A stretch of 64,000 bases of DNA. Source: Apodemus sylvaticus. Its lineage: Eukaryota; Chordata; Mammalia; Rodentia; Muridae. The notes under the pieces are model-generated. The model made no database searches, had not been told where the DNA came from, and worked only from the letters and a program-made list of their open reading frames with translations. The position numbers and the translations under genes are program-made. Each line of letters opens with the position of its first letter. Position 1 is the stretch's first letter. Shown one piece after another: positions 1 to 11,179 of the stretch. The stretch is from contig NC_067478.1 of NCBI RefSeq assembly GCF_947179515.1, positions 26,714,266 through 26,778,265 of the forward strand. The letters are read 5' to 3'.

Positions 1-477
1 AGACGCCCAGCAGTGAACAAACACACACACTAGAGTGAGACAGGAAGACAACACACAGGATAAAGAAGTGTCTCGATGGAGACCAACAGGGCAAAGTGAC
101 AAAGACTATTGGCAGCTTTACAGGTGTGATTATTTTCGAGAACACTCACAGGGAAAGGAGCCAGGGAGAACAAGGCAGAACTGTTCCAGTCTCAGGGACA
201 GGGCTAAGCTTTCTGTGGGCCTGGAATGGAAGGAGAGCAATCCAAAGTGACTCACTACAGTGACACAGGAGAAAAAGAAAAACCAAAGGGTCTAAGCCTG
301 GAGGCAGGACCGACCCAGAAGGAAGTTGGCAATCTGTTCTAAAGCATTACAAAGCCACTCATAGGGCTTAAAGCCTCAGAGTCCTGTGAAACAGTATGGA
401 TTTGTGAAGGTTTATATATGAGGAACAACATGAAAGAATCTGGAGTAGAAAGAAACACTGAATTAAGATGCCGTGAT
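1..477. other. Plain sequence, nothing recognised
   Basis: I see no repeat family, splice-flanked exon or promoter signal. The only open frame (71 codons) has no composition or motif that suggests a protein. Confidence 0.6.
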
Positions 478-597
478 CAGCTGGACGGTGGCAGCGCATG
501 CCTTTAATCCCAGCACTCGGGAGGCAGAGGCAGGCAGAGATCTGTGAGTTCGAGGCCAGCATGGTCTATAGAGCAAGTTCCAGGACAGCCAGAGCTT

Positions 598-600
<3 letters not shown>
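478..600 (+). repeat. B1 SINE
   Basis: 7SL-derived Pol III SINE. The internal promoter region (cctttaatcccagcac), the gaggcagaggcag block and the cgaggccagc block are in order. The usual A-tail has been replaced by a long AT run, so its tail has turned into a microsatellite. Confidence 0.95.

Positions 601-647
<47 letters not shown>
601..647. repeat. (AT)n microsatellite
   Basis: An almost pure AT dinucleotide run of about 47 bp directly at the B1 3' end. It is self-complementary and could extrude as a cruciform. It makes the Tyr-Ile open frames seen here on both strands, which are not genes. Confidence 0.97.
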
Positions 648-650
<3 letters not shown>

Positions 651-1042
651 TGTAATTACAGCAGTCCAGTCAAGCAGCAGTCCAGTCAACTTTGAAGGGG
701 CTGAAACCACAGCACAAGGAAGAGAAGTGGTTAGGGAGAAACAAGAAGACAAGGCTCGTGCAATTTGTGGTTTGTGTGGAAGGTGTATGATTTGTCGTTG
801 TGGGGAGCGTATGGGATTTGTGGTTAGAGGGAGGAACAAGTATTAGAAAGAGCTCCCTGAACTAGGCAGGTAGCAGACAGTGAGGCTGCTTACAGGAGGG
901 GGAAGATTGGGATAAAACAGTTTGAACATGGTGGGGCTGCAGATAGCCACTGTGGACAACTAACTGAGAAGCACGGAGAGTCGACTCTGGGGTTCTTCAG
1001 AAATCTAAGTTGGGAGTAGAAATTTAAAAGATATCGAATACA
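648..1042. other. Plain sequence with short local repeat
   Basis: No family recognised. A short direct repeat (gcagtccagtcaa) occurs twice near 661-690. Confidence 0.5.
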
Positions 1043-1275
1043 ACCAGGCCTGGTGGTGTAGGCCTACAGTCCCAGCTACTCAGGAGAGTGAGGCCGAAAG
1101 ATTGCAAATTCAAGGCCTGCCTGAACTGTTCAAAGCCAACCTGGGTAACCTAGTGAGACTCTTTGTCAAAATGCAAGAGTTAAGAGAGCTGAAGATGTAG
1201 CTCAGAGCCAGAGCACTGGCCTAGCATGGTCAAGGCCTTGGGTTCTAGCCTCTGTTCTGCAAAAACAAAACATAA
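1043..1275 (+). repeat. ID_B1-type dimeric SINE
   Basis: The left part is an old B1-like monomer (ctggtggtgtaggcctac, ccagctactcagg). The right part from about 1188 is a tRNA-Ala-like ID unit (gatgtagctcagagcc, cctagcatgg, cttgggttctag). The order B1 then ID fits the rodent ID_B1 dimer. It is diverged, hence old. Confidence 0.8.
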
Positions 1276-1538
1276 ATACATAAAGAGAGAATAACACAAA
1301 AAGACAGCATTTAAAACAGAGAGCATCCATGAAACTATGTACAGGGAGCATGAAGAGATGTGGGAATAAGATTTAAGGCTGTAGGAGAATCCCAACATTC
1401 ACATTGGGAAGCCAACCAAAGGGACCGAAGGTGATGGAGGAGAGGGGCTGGGAGAGAACAATCCAGAGAGCCAGGAACAGCGCCAGGAAGACATTGCCAA
1501 GTGGTAACCACAGAGAAAGCAAAAATAATGAGATCAGG

Positions 1539-1731
1539 GCTCTGGAGATGGCTGTGCAGGACAGGCACTTGCTGCCAAGCCTGACAACCTGTGTTTGTTT
1601 GATCCCAGCTCCATTTGATGAAAGGAGAGTCAGCATTGACCTCTGACCTCCACATATTCTCCGTGGCACATGCGCATGTGTGTGCAAGCGCATACACAAC
1701 AACAACAACAATAATAAAGTACTTTAAAAGT
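1539..1731 (+). repeat. B3 SINE
   Basis: B2-related tRNA-derived SINE. The head ctggagatggct, the middle cctgacaacctg and the B3-specific part (cctctgacctccacat, then a CA/AAC-rich tail) are in order. Its tail directly abuts the LTR that starts at 1737. Confidence 0.85.
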
Positions 1732-1736
1732 ATTTT

Positions 1737-2227
1737 TGTTGATGTCTGCACCCCTGCCCAGCATAGCTGTAGCCATTTTGTTTCATGCCTGCCAGCTATT
1801 TCATATTGTTGCTATAATATGCCTGTCAGTCATTGACTCAGAAAAAATAACTTAACTCAGAGTAAGGTCAGGCTGACCACATATCCTGTTATGTTCTGTA
1901 TGAGGTTTGTTAATCTTAAGAAATTCCACAAAGCTTTACATGGGACCCACTAAATTAAAGGTCAATGTGAACTGTTATGTCGAAAAGTGGTTTGAGGCAG
2001 AGCTGACCACCGGGCAGCACTTCCAGCACCTGCCTATGAGCTCACTGTGATTTTTGCAGTTTTAACCTTATAAGCTGACAAAGATGTTTGGGATCATAGC
2101 CTCAGCCCCAAAACCTGAGCAATGGCCCTTGACTGATCAGTCTTAGTGTGTCACATTCAATAAACCATCCCTGTCTGACTGAGATCAGTGTTTGTGTGGT
2201 TTGTGGGGGGACTCCCAGACCCCAACA
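1737..2227 (+). mobile_element. Solo ERV LTR with 5-bp target duplication
   Basis: A 491-bp block with inverted ends TGTTG...CAACA, flanked by ATTTT on both sides (1732-1736 and 2228-2232). Inside is a TATA-like TTATAA (2068-2073) and a polyadenylation signal AATAAA (2159-2164), spaced as in an LTR U3-R-U5. No internal retroviral sequence follows, so it is a solo LTR left after recombination. The general style suggests a class I-like ERV, but the family is not assigned. Confidence 0.85.
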
Positions 2228-4372
2228 ATTTTTTTTTAAAGAATAAGAACAGAAGGGTGATACTGTATTTGTCCACACAGAAGACAAAGGGCGTTTGGCA
2301 AGAACAGCTTTTAGCATGTGTAGACACAGCATCCAGAAGAGAAGAAAAGAGTTGGAGAGAGAATAGCGGATGGAGATCATGACGAGGAGCGGCCTCTGTA
2401 GATTCTGAGGGAGGGGACACGCAGACTGGGAGCTGGTCAGAGGTTAGGACTTACAGTCCTTTCTATTTGTTTCATTTCTGAACTTTTGTTTATTTACTTT
2501 TGCAGCATCAGGAATCCTCCTAAAAGGCAGGCACCTTCAAAACCAGTGGGAAATCCCTCGTATCCCATAGAAGAGACTTAGGACTGTATGAATGCCCATC
2601 ATCATGTGAACTCCCTTCTTGGACAGATATTTACTTGTTCCCCGTTGGTGATGGATAGTCTAACAAACACAGCTATCTCAGCAGCTGTCACCCAAGTGCT
2701 TGTGACACAAAGGATTATGGGCCGCCACCACCAGGAGATTATCTTTGCCATGATGATGACCGTTCCAGTTCATGTATTACTTACATAATTAGAAAATTCC
2801 TCATTGAGTATCTCCGGGCTTCTGCCTCCAAGGGTATCAAGGTTGATGGCGCTTGCTTCTGGCTGTCATGACGCTACTCTGGGAACGGATGAGATAATGC
2901 CTAAATCTACATGATCCGCATCACCAGCTGAGGTTACCACATGAGTACATTCCTTTCAGTTTTTTTTTCCAATTAATCACTTCAGTAGCTGCAAGCCCTT
3001 GGTATTGAGCAGTACAGTACCTGCCACCTTGAGGCCTCATCCCTGGAGCATTAAAGGACAGTCTCCACTGTAAACAACAGAAAATGCAACTAACAGAGGA
3101 TTATCCAGATAAGAGTGCATTTGCCTTCCAAAGCCAGACATCAAATTAGGCAGGACAAGGCAGGAATGCTATTGGCTGGTGCCCTCATAGAGCCTGGGTC
3201 TTAAGTTTTGACCCTTGGTCTGTTATACATGGTCATAGAAAGGCTACCATGCCTCCAGTGAGGAAAATGGAGGATCCAAGGGCAAACAGGTTTGCCTTTA
3301 ATTTGAATTTTTCTTCTTACATTATTATTCTGCAGGGGACTAGGGACTGACATGTGCCATGACACAGTCGTGGGAGTCTGCTCTCTCCTGTTCCGGTGTA
3401 GGTTCTGGAGGCTGAATTCAGGTTGTCAGCCTTGGTGGAGAGAATCTTTACCTGCAGGGATACCTCACAGGTTCCTTTTTAATTGGAAATAAAAATTCAG
3501 CCTAATCCTATTGGCAAGAACTAAAAAGGTTAAACAAGTTTTCATCTTTTATCATTGAAAAGAGCAGTGAGAGCGGGGTTTGTTTTTAGTCAAGCAAGAC
3601 TCTGCACTGTTTCACCCCTGCAGCTTATTCACACTGAAGAGTTCTGTCCCACATCAGAAATCCAAGGGGAGAAAGAATAGGAAAGTCTGCCTTGCCCGTA
3701 ATGCAGACCTCGTTGAGTTGTCACTGAACAGACTGCCTCCTGTAGACTTGTTTTCCACAATTGGTCCCACACAAGGAGCTCTTGTCTACTGCAGAGGGAA
3801 TGCTGTCCTTGTTCTAGCTCCCTACACAAGCCATGTGTCTGCCATGCTTGATTCTCCATCCAAGGTTGTTTGGGTTACACAAGAATGCCCAGCCATTATC
3901 CCCAAGTACAATGGTTTTGGAATGAAGACCACCATAAAGGTCTTCTTATTCCAACCACACCCTGCATCAGAAGTTGTTCATTCCTGGTCCCTCTGACCCC
4001 ATTTTTAAGCCTGGGGCTCCATACCAAATGCCCCAGAAGTGTCCCATTATCACTGAAAGGTCTCATAATAGATGGTGTCAGCCCATAGAAAAAGTCTGAA
4101 ACACCTCAACTTTTAAACCTGAAACACCCCCATGTAAATACAGGACTGTCAGATCCTTCCTCGCAGGACCTCCTTGCCCTATGGGAACTGTGCACATGTC
4201 CCCTCCAGCCGACCCAATATGATAAGCATTGCAAGGGCCATTTCCACGGAGGCAATAAGGCTCCTTTCCTCAGATCACTTGGAAACTATTCTAACCAAAG
4301 GATGTACTGTGGAGCTCTCCTTGAGCACAAACGTGTGTCAAAGTGACAGGGAAATTCCTGTGTTCTCAGTTT
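2228..4372. other. 2.1 kb plain sequence
   Basis: Mostly non-repetitive to my eye. Several open frames of 65-138 codons occur (the longest at 3580-3996), but none shows a recognisable domain, a Kozak context plus polyadenylation site, or splice-site framing. A T-run follows the LTR at 2229. I would treat it as unannotated background. Confidence 0.5.
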
Positions 4373-4394
4373 AAAAAAAAAAAAAAAAAAAAAA
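4373..4394 (+). repeat. (A)n run
   Basis: About 22 adenines just before old L1 sequence. The upstream side does not look like a SINE. Confidence 0.8.
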
Positions 4395-4850
4395 CAGAAA
4401 AATACTGCCACTTATGACAACGTAAATGGACCTGGAAGGCATTGTGTAAAATAAGCCAGACACAGGAGGACTAATATTACATGTTCCCCTTCAAGTAGAG
4501 AAGTTAAAGGTGATTTCACAGAAGTAGAGAGCAGAGTGGTAATCACTAGAGGCTAGGAGGGGCAGAGGAGGGGTGGATGAAACTCAGATGACAAGTATTA
4601 AAATACGTTTAGGCTGGAGGGATAAGTTCTGTGTTCTACACATCAGTGAGGTGACTTATCTTACAGTGAGCCATCATGTGTTTTATAAAGAACTATAAGA
4701 GTTTGAAGTTTCCCAATACACCCTAATGATCATTGTTAGGGGTTATAGAAATGACATTTGGCCATTACACATTGTATCCATGTATCAAACTGTCACACTA
4801 TTCCCTATAAATATGTGTGATTTTCATAAAATAAATAGGAAGAAACTAAA
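4395..4850 (+). mobile_element. Ancient L1 3' fragment (L1M type)
   Basis: Diverged match to the end of mammalian L1 ORF2 and its 3' UTR. The landmarks are aaataagccagacaca, gtagagagcagagtgg and the trailing agaaactgtcacac-like part in the usual order. Coding capacity is lost. Confidence 0.7.
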
Positions 4851-5452
4851 ATATGCATGTTCTACCCGACAAAATACCTGTGGCATGCCTGCAAATGTGA
4901 TTTATGTCAGAAGAGACTCCAACGGTGTGGCAGATTCCTGTCACATCCACAAGAGAAAGGCAATAAGTGATGGAAAGTGCTGAAAATATTCCTTCACATC
5001 TTTAGCTGAACTCACATAAGAAGAGAGTGTCACCAGAGCCGCAAAGATACAAAGGAACTGAAAGCAACAGAAGCAAAAGTTAGCCACTTTATGGCCTTCC
5101 TGGAGGGAGAGCAGGTCTTAGTTGTTGTCTACATTTGTATCCAGTTATAATCAACAAATAAACAGCATATAATTCTTAAGATCTGAGCTTATTTAATTTA
5201 TGTAGACCTGGATGGACTATGTGCAACTGTGTAACAACCTCCTCTGAAGTTCTATAGAATATTTCCAAAATGGCAGGGGACTACCTCAAGTCCCACTTCT
5301 AGACACTATCACTCCTCTAGTGTGTTCACATTCCTGACTCCTCACCAAGGGTCATTTTTGCCTATTTTAGACACAGTAGAAGTGGAATGGGGGCACTGAG
5401 TGTCTGTCCTTTGGCTCCTTTAATTCAATAGTATGTTTTTCACACTTTACCT
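4851..5452. other. Plain sequence, nothing recognised
   Basis: AT-rich, no clear repeat family. Only short frames. Confidence 0.5.
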
Positions 5453-5580
5453 TGTGTGATCGACGTTTTATGTCAACTTGACACAAGTGAAAGTTATCTG
5501 AGAGGTGGGAACTTTAATTGAGAAAATGCCTCCATAAGATCTAGCTGTAAGGCATTTTTAAAGATTTATTTATTATATGT

Positions 5581-6932
5581 AGAGAGAATCAAATAACCCT
5601 ATTAAAAATGGGGCACAGAGCTAAACAAAGAATTTTCAACTGAGGAATATCAAATGGCAGAGAAGCATCTAAAGAACTGTTCAACATCCTTAGTCATCAG
5701 GGAAATGAAAATCAAAATGCCCCTGAGATTCCACCTCACACCAGTCAGAATGGCTAAGATAAAAAAAAAAACTCAGGTGACAGCAGATGATGGTGAGGAT
5801 GTGGAGAAAGAGGAACACTCCTCCATTGTTGGTGGGATTGCAAGCTGGTATAACCACTCTGGAAATCTATCTGGCAGCTCCTCAGAAAAGTGTACATAGT
5901 ATTACCTGAGGACCGAGCTATACCTCTCCTGTGCATATACCCAAAAGATTCCCCAACACATAACAAGGACACATGTTCCACTATGTTCATAGCAGCCTTA
6001 TTTATAATAGCCAGAAGCTGGAAAGAAGCCATATGTCCTTCAACAGAGGAATGTGTACATTTACACAATGGAGTACTACTCAGCTATTAAAATGATGAAT
6101 TTATGAAATTCTTAAGAAAATTGATGGAACTAGAAAATATCATCCTAAGTGAGGTAACCCAATCACAAAAGAACACACATGGTATGCACTCACTGATAAG
6201 TGGATATTAGCCCAAAAGCTCCAAATACCCAAGATACAATTCACAGACCATATGAAGCTCATGAAGAAGGGGGATCTTAGATCCTTCCTTCTTAGAAGGG
6301 GGCTCAAAATACTCACAGGAGCAAATATGGAGACAACGTGAAGAGCAGAGACTGAAGGAAAGGCCATCCAGAGACTGCCGCACCTGGGGATTAATCACAT
6401 ATACAGTCACCAAACCCAGACACTATTGTGGATGCCAAGAAGTGCTTGCTGACAGGAGCCTGTTATAGCCGTCTCCTGAGAGGCTCCACCAAAGCCTGAC
6501 AAATACAGAGATGGATGCTCACAGCCAACTATTGGAGTGAGCACAGGGTCCCCAATGGAGGAGCTAGAGAAAAGACTGAAGGAGCTGAAGGGGGTTGCAA
6601 CCCCATAGGAAGAACAACAATATCAACCAACCAGACCCCCCCCCCAGAACACCCAGGGACTAAGTCACTAACCAAGGAGTTGGCTCCAGCTGTACATGTA
6701 GTAGAGGATGACCTTGTCAGGCATCAATGGGAGGAGAGGTCCTTGGTCCTATGAAGGCTTGATGCCCCAGTGTAGGGGAATCAAGGGTGGAGAAGCAGGA
6801 GTGGGTGGATGGGTAGAAGAACACACTTATAGAAGCAGGGGGAGGGGGACAGGAGGAGAGGGGAACCAGGAAAGGAGATAACATTTGAAATGTAAATAAA
6901 AAAAATCCAATTAAAAAAAACAAGATTAAAAT
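5581..6932 (+). mobile_element. L1 (5'-truncated): ORF2 C-terminus plus 3' UTR
   Basis: About 1.35 kb of rodent L1. The ORF2 C-terminal part has the landmarks ggaaatgaaaatcaaa, gtggagaaagaggaac, catagcagccttattt and gataagtggatattag. The 3' UTR follows, with a G-rich polypurine tract at 6835-6870 and an A-rich end. The reading frame is broken by stops. A 17-bp duplication of the B2 tail flanks it (5564-5580 and 6975-6991). It is a dead copy from target-primed reverse transcription. Confidence 0.93.
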
Positions 6933-6936
6933 ATAT

Positions 6937-6944
6937 TTGTTTGT

Positions 6945-6983
<39 letters not shown>

Positions 6984-6985
6984 TT
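6937..6985. repeat. (TTTA)n microsatellite
   Basis: About 12 TTTA units grown from the B2 tail after the L1 insertion. Confidence 0.9.
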
Positions 6986-7145
6986 ATATGTGAGTACACT
7001 GTAGCTATCTTCAGACACACCAGAAGAGGGCATCAGATCTTATTACGGATGGTTGTGAGCCACCATGTACTTGCTGGGATTTGAACTCAGGACCTCTGGA
7101 AGAGCAGTCAGTGCTCTTAACTGCTGAGCTGTTTCTTCAGCCCCG
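6975..7145 (-). repeat. B2 SINE, antisense, with its tail cut off by L1
   Basis: In the antisense direction: tail ttattatatgtgagtaca, then cagaagagggcatcag, atggttgtgagccacc, and the head ctgctgagctg...cagcccc. The outer 20 bp of its tail lie at 5561-5580, on the far side of the L1. Its insertion into ORR1 came before that of the L1. Confidence 0.93.
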
Positions 7146-7392
7146 GGCATTTTCTTAAGTGGTGATTGATTGAAGGACCCAGCCCACTGTAGGGCTGGAC
7201 TGATGGTCCTGGGTTGTATAAGAAAGCAGGCTGTGTGAGCCCCGGAGAGCAAGCCAATAAGCACCACCCTTCAATGGCCTCTGCATCAGTTCCTGCCTTC
7301 AGGTTCCTACCCTGTTAGAGTTCCTGTCCTGACTTCCTTTGACGATGAATAGTGATGTGGGAGTGTAAACCAAATAAGTCCTTTCCTCCCCT

Positions 7393-7859
7393 GATGACAG
7401 ACTAAGGTAAGGATATCTATAAGGAGCCATCTAAGAGAGTCTAAGGCTAGCAGGTAAGCTCTGAGAGGCAAGGTTCTGAGAGACTTCATCTCAGGATTGC
7501 TTCTTGCAGCTGATATGCCATCTTCTGTAATTATTACATAGTCTAATGATTCCCGGGTTGGGCAGATTTTCTTCAGATCAGTGAAGATGTACCATCATGT
7601 AGTAATGCTGTATAAACAAGTCAATGATTTCATAATTCCTTAAAGTGATTTTATAGAATTCCTGATTTGATTAAAATAATTTTAAGAAGTTTTAAAAGAT
7701 GATTTTAGTTGTTTTGCCAGAAAGATATAATAAAGTTAGAATCAAGAATAAATTTGCCCACTCCTCATAGAATAGTGAATAAAATGATGCATAATAAGGA
7801 ATGCAGTGAGCTTTCACAATTACACTAAAAAGAGAAATAGGCTTGGGACAAATTTGTGA
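7393..7859. other. Plain AT-rich sequence
   Basis: No family recognised. Confidence 0.45.
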
Positions 7860-8166
7860 TCAAGGAAAAGCATGCATTCTAGGTCAGGTCCAAGGATGAG
7901 GCCACAGGTGTGCACTGTGATAAAGCAAGGACACGTGAAACTGGTGCTCTGAACTTATAATGAGCTTAGAGTATGAAACACTGCCTTGAACTTAATATTA
8001 ACATCTTTCTGTAACTCCCCCTTTGTGTAACATTTTATCTATGAGGTAACTTCTAAAGAACTTTTGCCTAAGAAGATATAAGAAGGCCAGAGACAAGGAA
8101 TAAAGTGTGGCATCTGGGACTCTGCCTCACAAACTCACCAAATGTATGGGTGTGGCTTGCGGGGCT
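7860..8166 (+). mobile_element. LTR-like block (ERV), family unknown
   Basis: A TATA-like gatataagaagg near 8074 and ggaataaagtgtgg near 8097 are spaced as in an LTR promoter/poly(A) pair. Clear TG...CA ends were not found because the right side runs into the minisatellite. Confidence 0.5.
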
Positions 8167-8313
8167 CTGTCCAACTAAATATATGTGTGTGTGTGTGTGT
8201 GTGTATGTATATGTGTATGTATGTGTGTATGTATGTGTATGTGTATGTATATGTATGTAAATATGCATGAACACTTGTGGAGTTGATGAGACAGGTGGTC
8301 TGGCCTGACCAGT

Positions 8314-8371
<58 letters not shown>

Positions 8372-8440
8372 GTATGTGTATGTGTATGCAAATATGCATG
8401 AACACTTGTGGAGTTGATGAGACCGGTGGTCCGGCCTGAC

Positions 8441-8476
<36 letters not shown>

Positions 8477-8523
8477 ATATGTATATATGTATGTATGTGT
8501 ATATGTATATGTATGTGTATGTA

Positions 8524-8554
<31 letters not shown>

Positions 8555-8788
8555 ATATGTATGTAAATATGCATGAACAATTGTGGAGTTGATGAGACAG
8601 GTGGTTCAGCCTGACCAGTGTGTGTGTGTGTGTATGTATATGTATATATGTATGTATGTGTATATGTATGTGTATATGTATATGTATGTGTATGTGTATG
8701 TGTATACGTATATGTATACGTATATGTATATGTATGTAAATATGCATGAACACTTGTGGAGTTGATGAGACAGGTGGTCTGGCCTGAC

Positions 8789-8837
<49 letters not shown>

Positions 8838-8840
8838 TAA
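8167..8840. repeat. Compound minisatellite: 53-bp core x4 with TG/TATG spacers
   Basis: Four copies of a core from aaatatgcatgaaca to ggcctgaccag lie at about 8259-8312, 8390-8443, 8565-8618 and 8738-8791. They differ at a few bases and are separated by TG and TATG runs of different length. Antisense His/Thr/Ile frames here come from the simple repeats. Confidence 0.92.
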
Positions 8841-9169
8841 ATCGCCTATATGAAAGATTTTAATTCTTTTCCTTTCTTTTCTCTCTGGTTCACAAAGAGT
8901 GAGTTCTAAGCCTCCTGCCTAGCCAGTCAGAGGTCCTTGAGCCAGAGGGAAAGGAAACCATTGCTTATTAGCACAAAGTAGAGAGAACTACAGAGCAAAA
9001 ACCAGCACTTATTAAGGCACAAATAGTGACAAGAAAGGAAAGCAGCACTTATTAGAGCATAAATAGTAAGATTGTAAGGCCAGGAACCATCAGTCTTTGA
9101 TCTTTGTCCAACACTGTGTCCCACCCAGAACTGTTCCCCTAAGGCCAGGGGCAGGAGTCTCCCCAGCAG
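8841..9169. other. Sequence downstream of the minisatellite
   Basis: Possibly the rest of the LTR-like element begun at 7860, but I could not find its boundary. The phrase cagcacttatta occurs twice (near 9003 and 9043). Confidence 0.35.
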
Positions 9170-9613
9170 ATACCACCAAGTCTAACTTGGTGAACAAATG
9201 AGGCTACTTATAGGAATATTGGTGATAGGTTTCTGACAAAAGCAGAAATTATTCAAAAATACCTGCATCATCAAAAGCCTACCCCAGCATGGGTGGTGGC
9301 TCACAAAACCTGGAACTCAGAAGCTTACTGTGTGGTCAGGTGTGAACAGGCAGCTCAACAGGATGGAAAGAGTCTCTTCCAGCTGGTCTACCATTTACAG
9401 CCTAACAGATACACACAGCGGACCAGGCACTTCAGCTAGTCAGAGAGTATCTCTCAGCATCCCTTGCTATTTATATAAGCTCGAGACAGGAGAGGTTTGG
9501 TGAATCTTGTAAGTTTTAGGAACTTCCTTAAGTTTTTGGCTTGTTTACCTCCTAAATTTAATGAGTTTCCCCTCAGGATAGACTGCTTCACCTCCCTTTA
9601 GAAAATCCTAAGT
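9170..9613 (-). mobile_element. Rodent LTR-like middle repeat (RMER type)
   Basis: Resembles a mouse interspersed repeat I know by sequence (landmarks aacttggtgaacaaatga, catcatcaaaagcctacccc, cagctcaacaggatgg, gcatcccttgctatttat) but cannot name. The antisense TATA-like tatttatataagc suggests minus orientation. Confidence 0.5.
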
Positions 9614-9616
9614 CTT

Positions 9617-9755
9617 GCCAGGCAGTGGTAGCACACACTTTTAATACCAGAACTTGGGAGGCAGAGACAGGTGGATTTCTGAGTTCAAGGCCAGCCTGGC
9701 CTACAGGGTGAGTTCTAGGACAGCCAGGGCTACACAGAGAAACTCTATCTGGAAA
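9617..9755 (+). repeat. B1 SINE with target duplication
   Basis: Full-length mouse B1 with the signature gatttctgagttcaagg. Flanked by aaaatcctaagtctt (9602-9616) and the same with one change at 9756-9770. Confidence 0.96.
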
Positions 9756-9799
9756 AAAATTCTAAGTCTTAACAAAACTGCTACACAATACATCTATGT

Positions 9800-10340
9800 G
9801 GTGCTTATTTTTTAAAGCATGATAGATACATCAGTGAGGGTGTCGAAGAGGCTTATTTCAAGGTTCCAGAAGGCAACTGGGGCCCAGAAATGTGTGGTAA
9901 TGATAGACTCCCTACAAGCAGTGCCTCAGAAGCTATTGCTAAATCTGGGAAGATAAAGTCTAAGTGGGGGGACCCATGGATGATGAAAATGCTGGGACCA
10001 TGGCCCATCTTGCACGGTAAAGCTTCAGAGAGGTAGTGAAGCCAGTCCAAGAGAGAGGCTATCTATGGCCACAGACAACAGAGCTGGATCATCAGGACTA
10101 CCAAATACCCGTGATCCTCACTTTTAAAGTGGAAATTATTAGCCTGTGTCATGTGTTATATGTTGGAAATGTATGCCTTGGATTTTGTTGTATAAGGTCT
10201 TGCAGTTAAGAAATTGTCTGAATCTCAAGGGGACTTTTCATTTTTTTGTAAGTATTGGAATCATTAAAGACTATGGGGAGTTTTGAAATTGAAATGAATG
10301 CATTTTGTATCATGAGATGACCAGGAGCCTATGTGGACAA
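9800..10340 (+). mobile_element. MaLR internal sequence (MT/ORR1-int like)
   Basis: The right part (from about 10260: gactatggggagttttgaa, aatgcattttgtatcatg, ccaggagcctatg) matches the 3' end of the non-coding interior of MT elements. The part to its left is a weaker match. No LTR is attached; at 10340 it gives way to antisense L1. Confidence 0.55.
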
Positions 10341-11100
10341 ACATAGATTCTAGATATCGATCTTTTGTCAGATGTGTAGTTGGCAAAGATTTTCTCCCAT
10401 TCTACAGACTGTCTCCTCACCCTGCCAAGTGCTTCCTCTGCTATGTAAAAGCCTTTTAATTTTTGTAATCCTCTTTAGCATAGTTGAGGTTATTTCCTGA
10501 GCTATTTAGTTCCTCTTCAGAAAGTCTCTGCTTATGGCTATAATTTGAAACATTCGCCAATGTTTTCTTTCAGAGGTTCAAAGTTTGGATTTTTTTTTAA
10601 TTATACATATGTGTGGAAGGAGGGTGTGTGCATGCAGAGTGCAGTGCCCATGGAGACCGGAAGAGAGCTGACTGCACGGGAGCCAGAGTTACAGGTGTTG
10701 AGAGCTGCCCGATGTGAGTACTGCACACTGAGTTTGCGCCTTCTACAAAAGCACCAAATGCTCTCAACCACTGGTCTATCTCTCTAGACCCCAAGGTCCT
10801 GGTGTCTTATATTAAAGTCTTTGACCCGTTTTGAACAGGTTTTTATTTCATTCTTTTGCATGTGGATATCCAGTTTTCCTGGCACCTGGAAAAGCTGTCT
10901 TTTCTCCAATGGATGTTCTTGACACCTTTGTTGAAAATCTAATGGTTGTGGCTGTGTGTGTCTACTTCCAGGTCCTCTGTTCTATCGCACTGGTCCATGG
11001 GTTTGTTTTGGACGGTACTATGCTATTTTTATTACCTTGGGCCTATGACATAACTTCTGCCCCAATTCTGTCAACCCTAGGAAAACAAGGATCAGTTTAA
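10341..11100 (-). mobile_element. Ancient L1 ORF2 fragment, antisense, split by B3
   Basis: Antisense mammalian L1 landmarks: gtcagatgtgtagttggcaa, attttctcccattct, then after the B3 cattcttttgcatgtgga, tatccagttttcctgg, tctatcgcactggtcc. Heavily mutated. Confidence 0.75.
10583..10790 (-). repeat. B3 SINE, antisense
   Basis: Tail tttttttaattatacata, body with gagttacaggtgttgagag and ctgcccgatgtgagta, head ccactggtctatctctctag. Inserted in the antisense L1 fragment. Confidence 0.85.
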
Positions 11101-11179
11101 AAGTTCTATAGATTTTCCTATTCTTGACACTGCATATCAGTAAGTGTGAATACTTTGTGGGCTTTTGAGACTGGTATCT

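Larger units (their letters stand above)
5453..7392 (+). mobile_element. ORR1 (MaLR) LTR split by B2 and L1
   Basis: The left part (5453-5559) contains atgtcaacttgacacaag and ends in ggcatttt. The right part (7146-7392) resumes with ggcatttt and continues through the TATA region (tataagaaagcagg) and the late part (gttcctgtcctgacttcc, aaccaaataag). The 3' end of the consensus is missing. The 8-bp ggcatttt at 5551-5558 and 7146-7153 is the target duplication of the inserted B2. Confidence 0.88.

Noticed and set aside
5654..6090. Functional L1 ORF2 fragment
   Set aside because: The frame is broken and the element is 5'-truncated and nested; inactive.
8068..8753. Antisense frames of 170 and 192 codons rich in His, Thr, Ile and Tyr
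   Set aside because: They are direct translation of TG/TATG repeats in the minisatellite.
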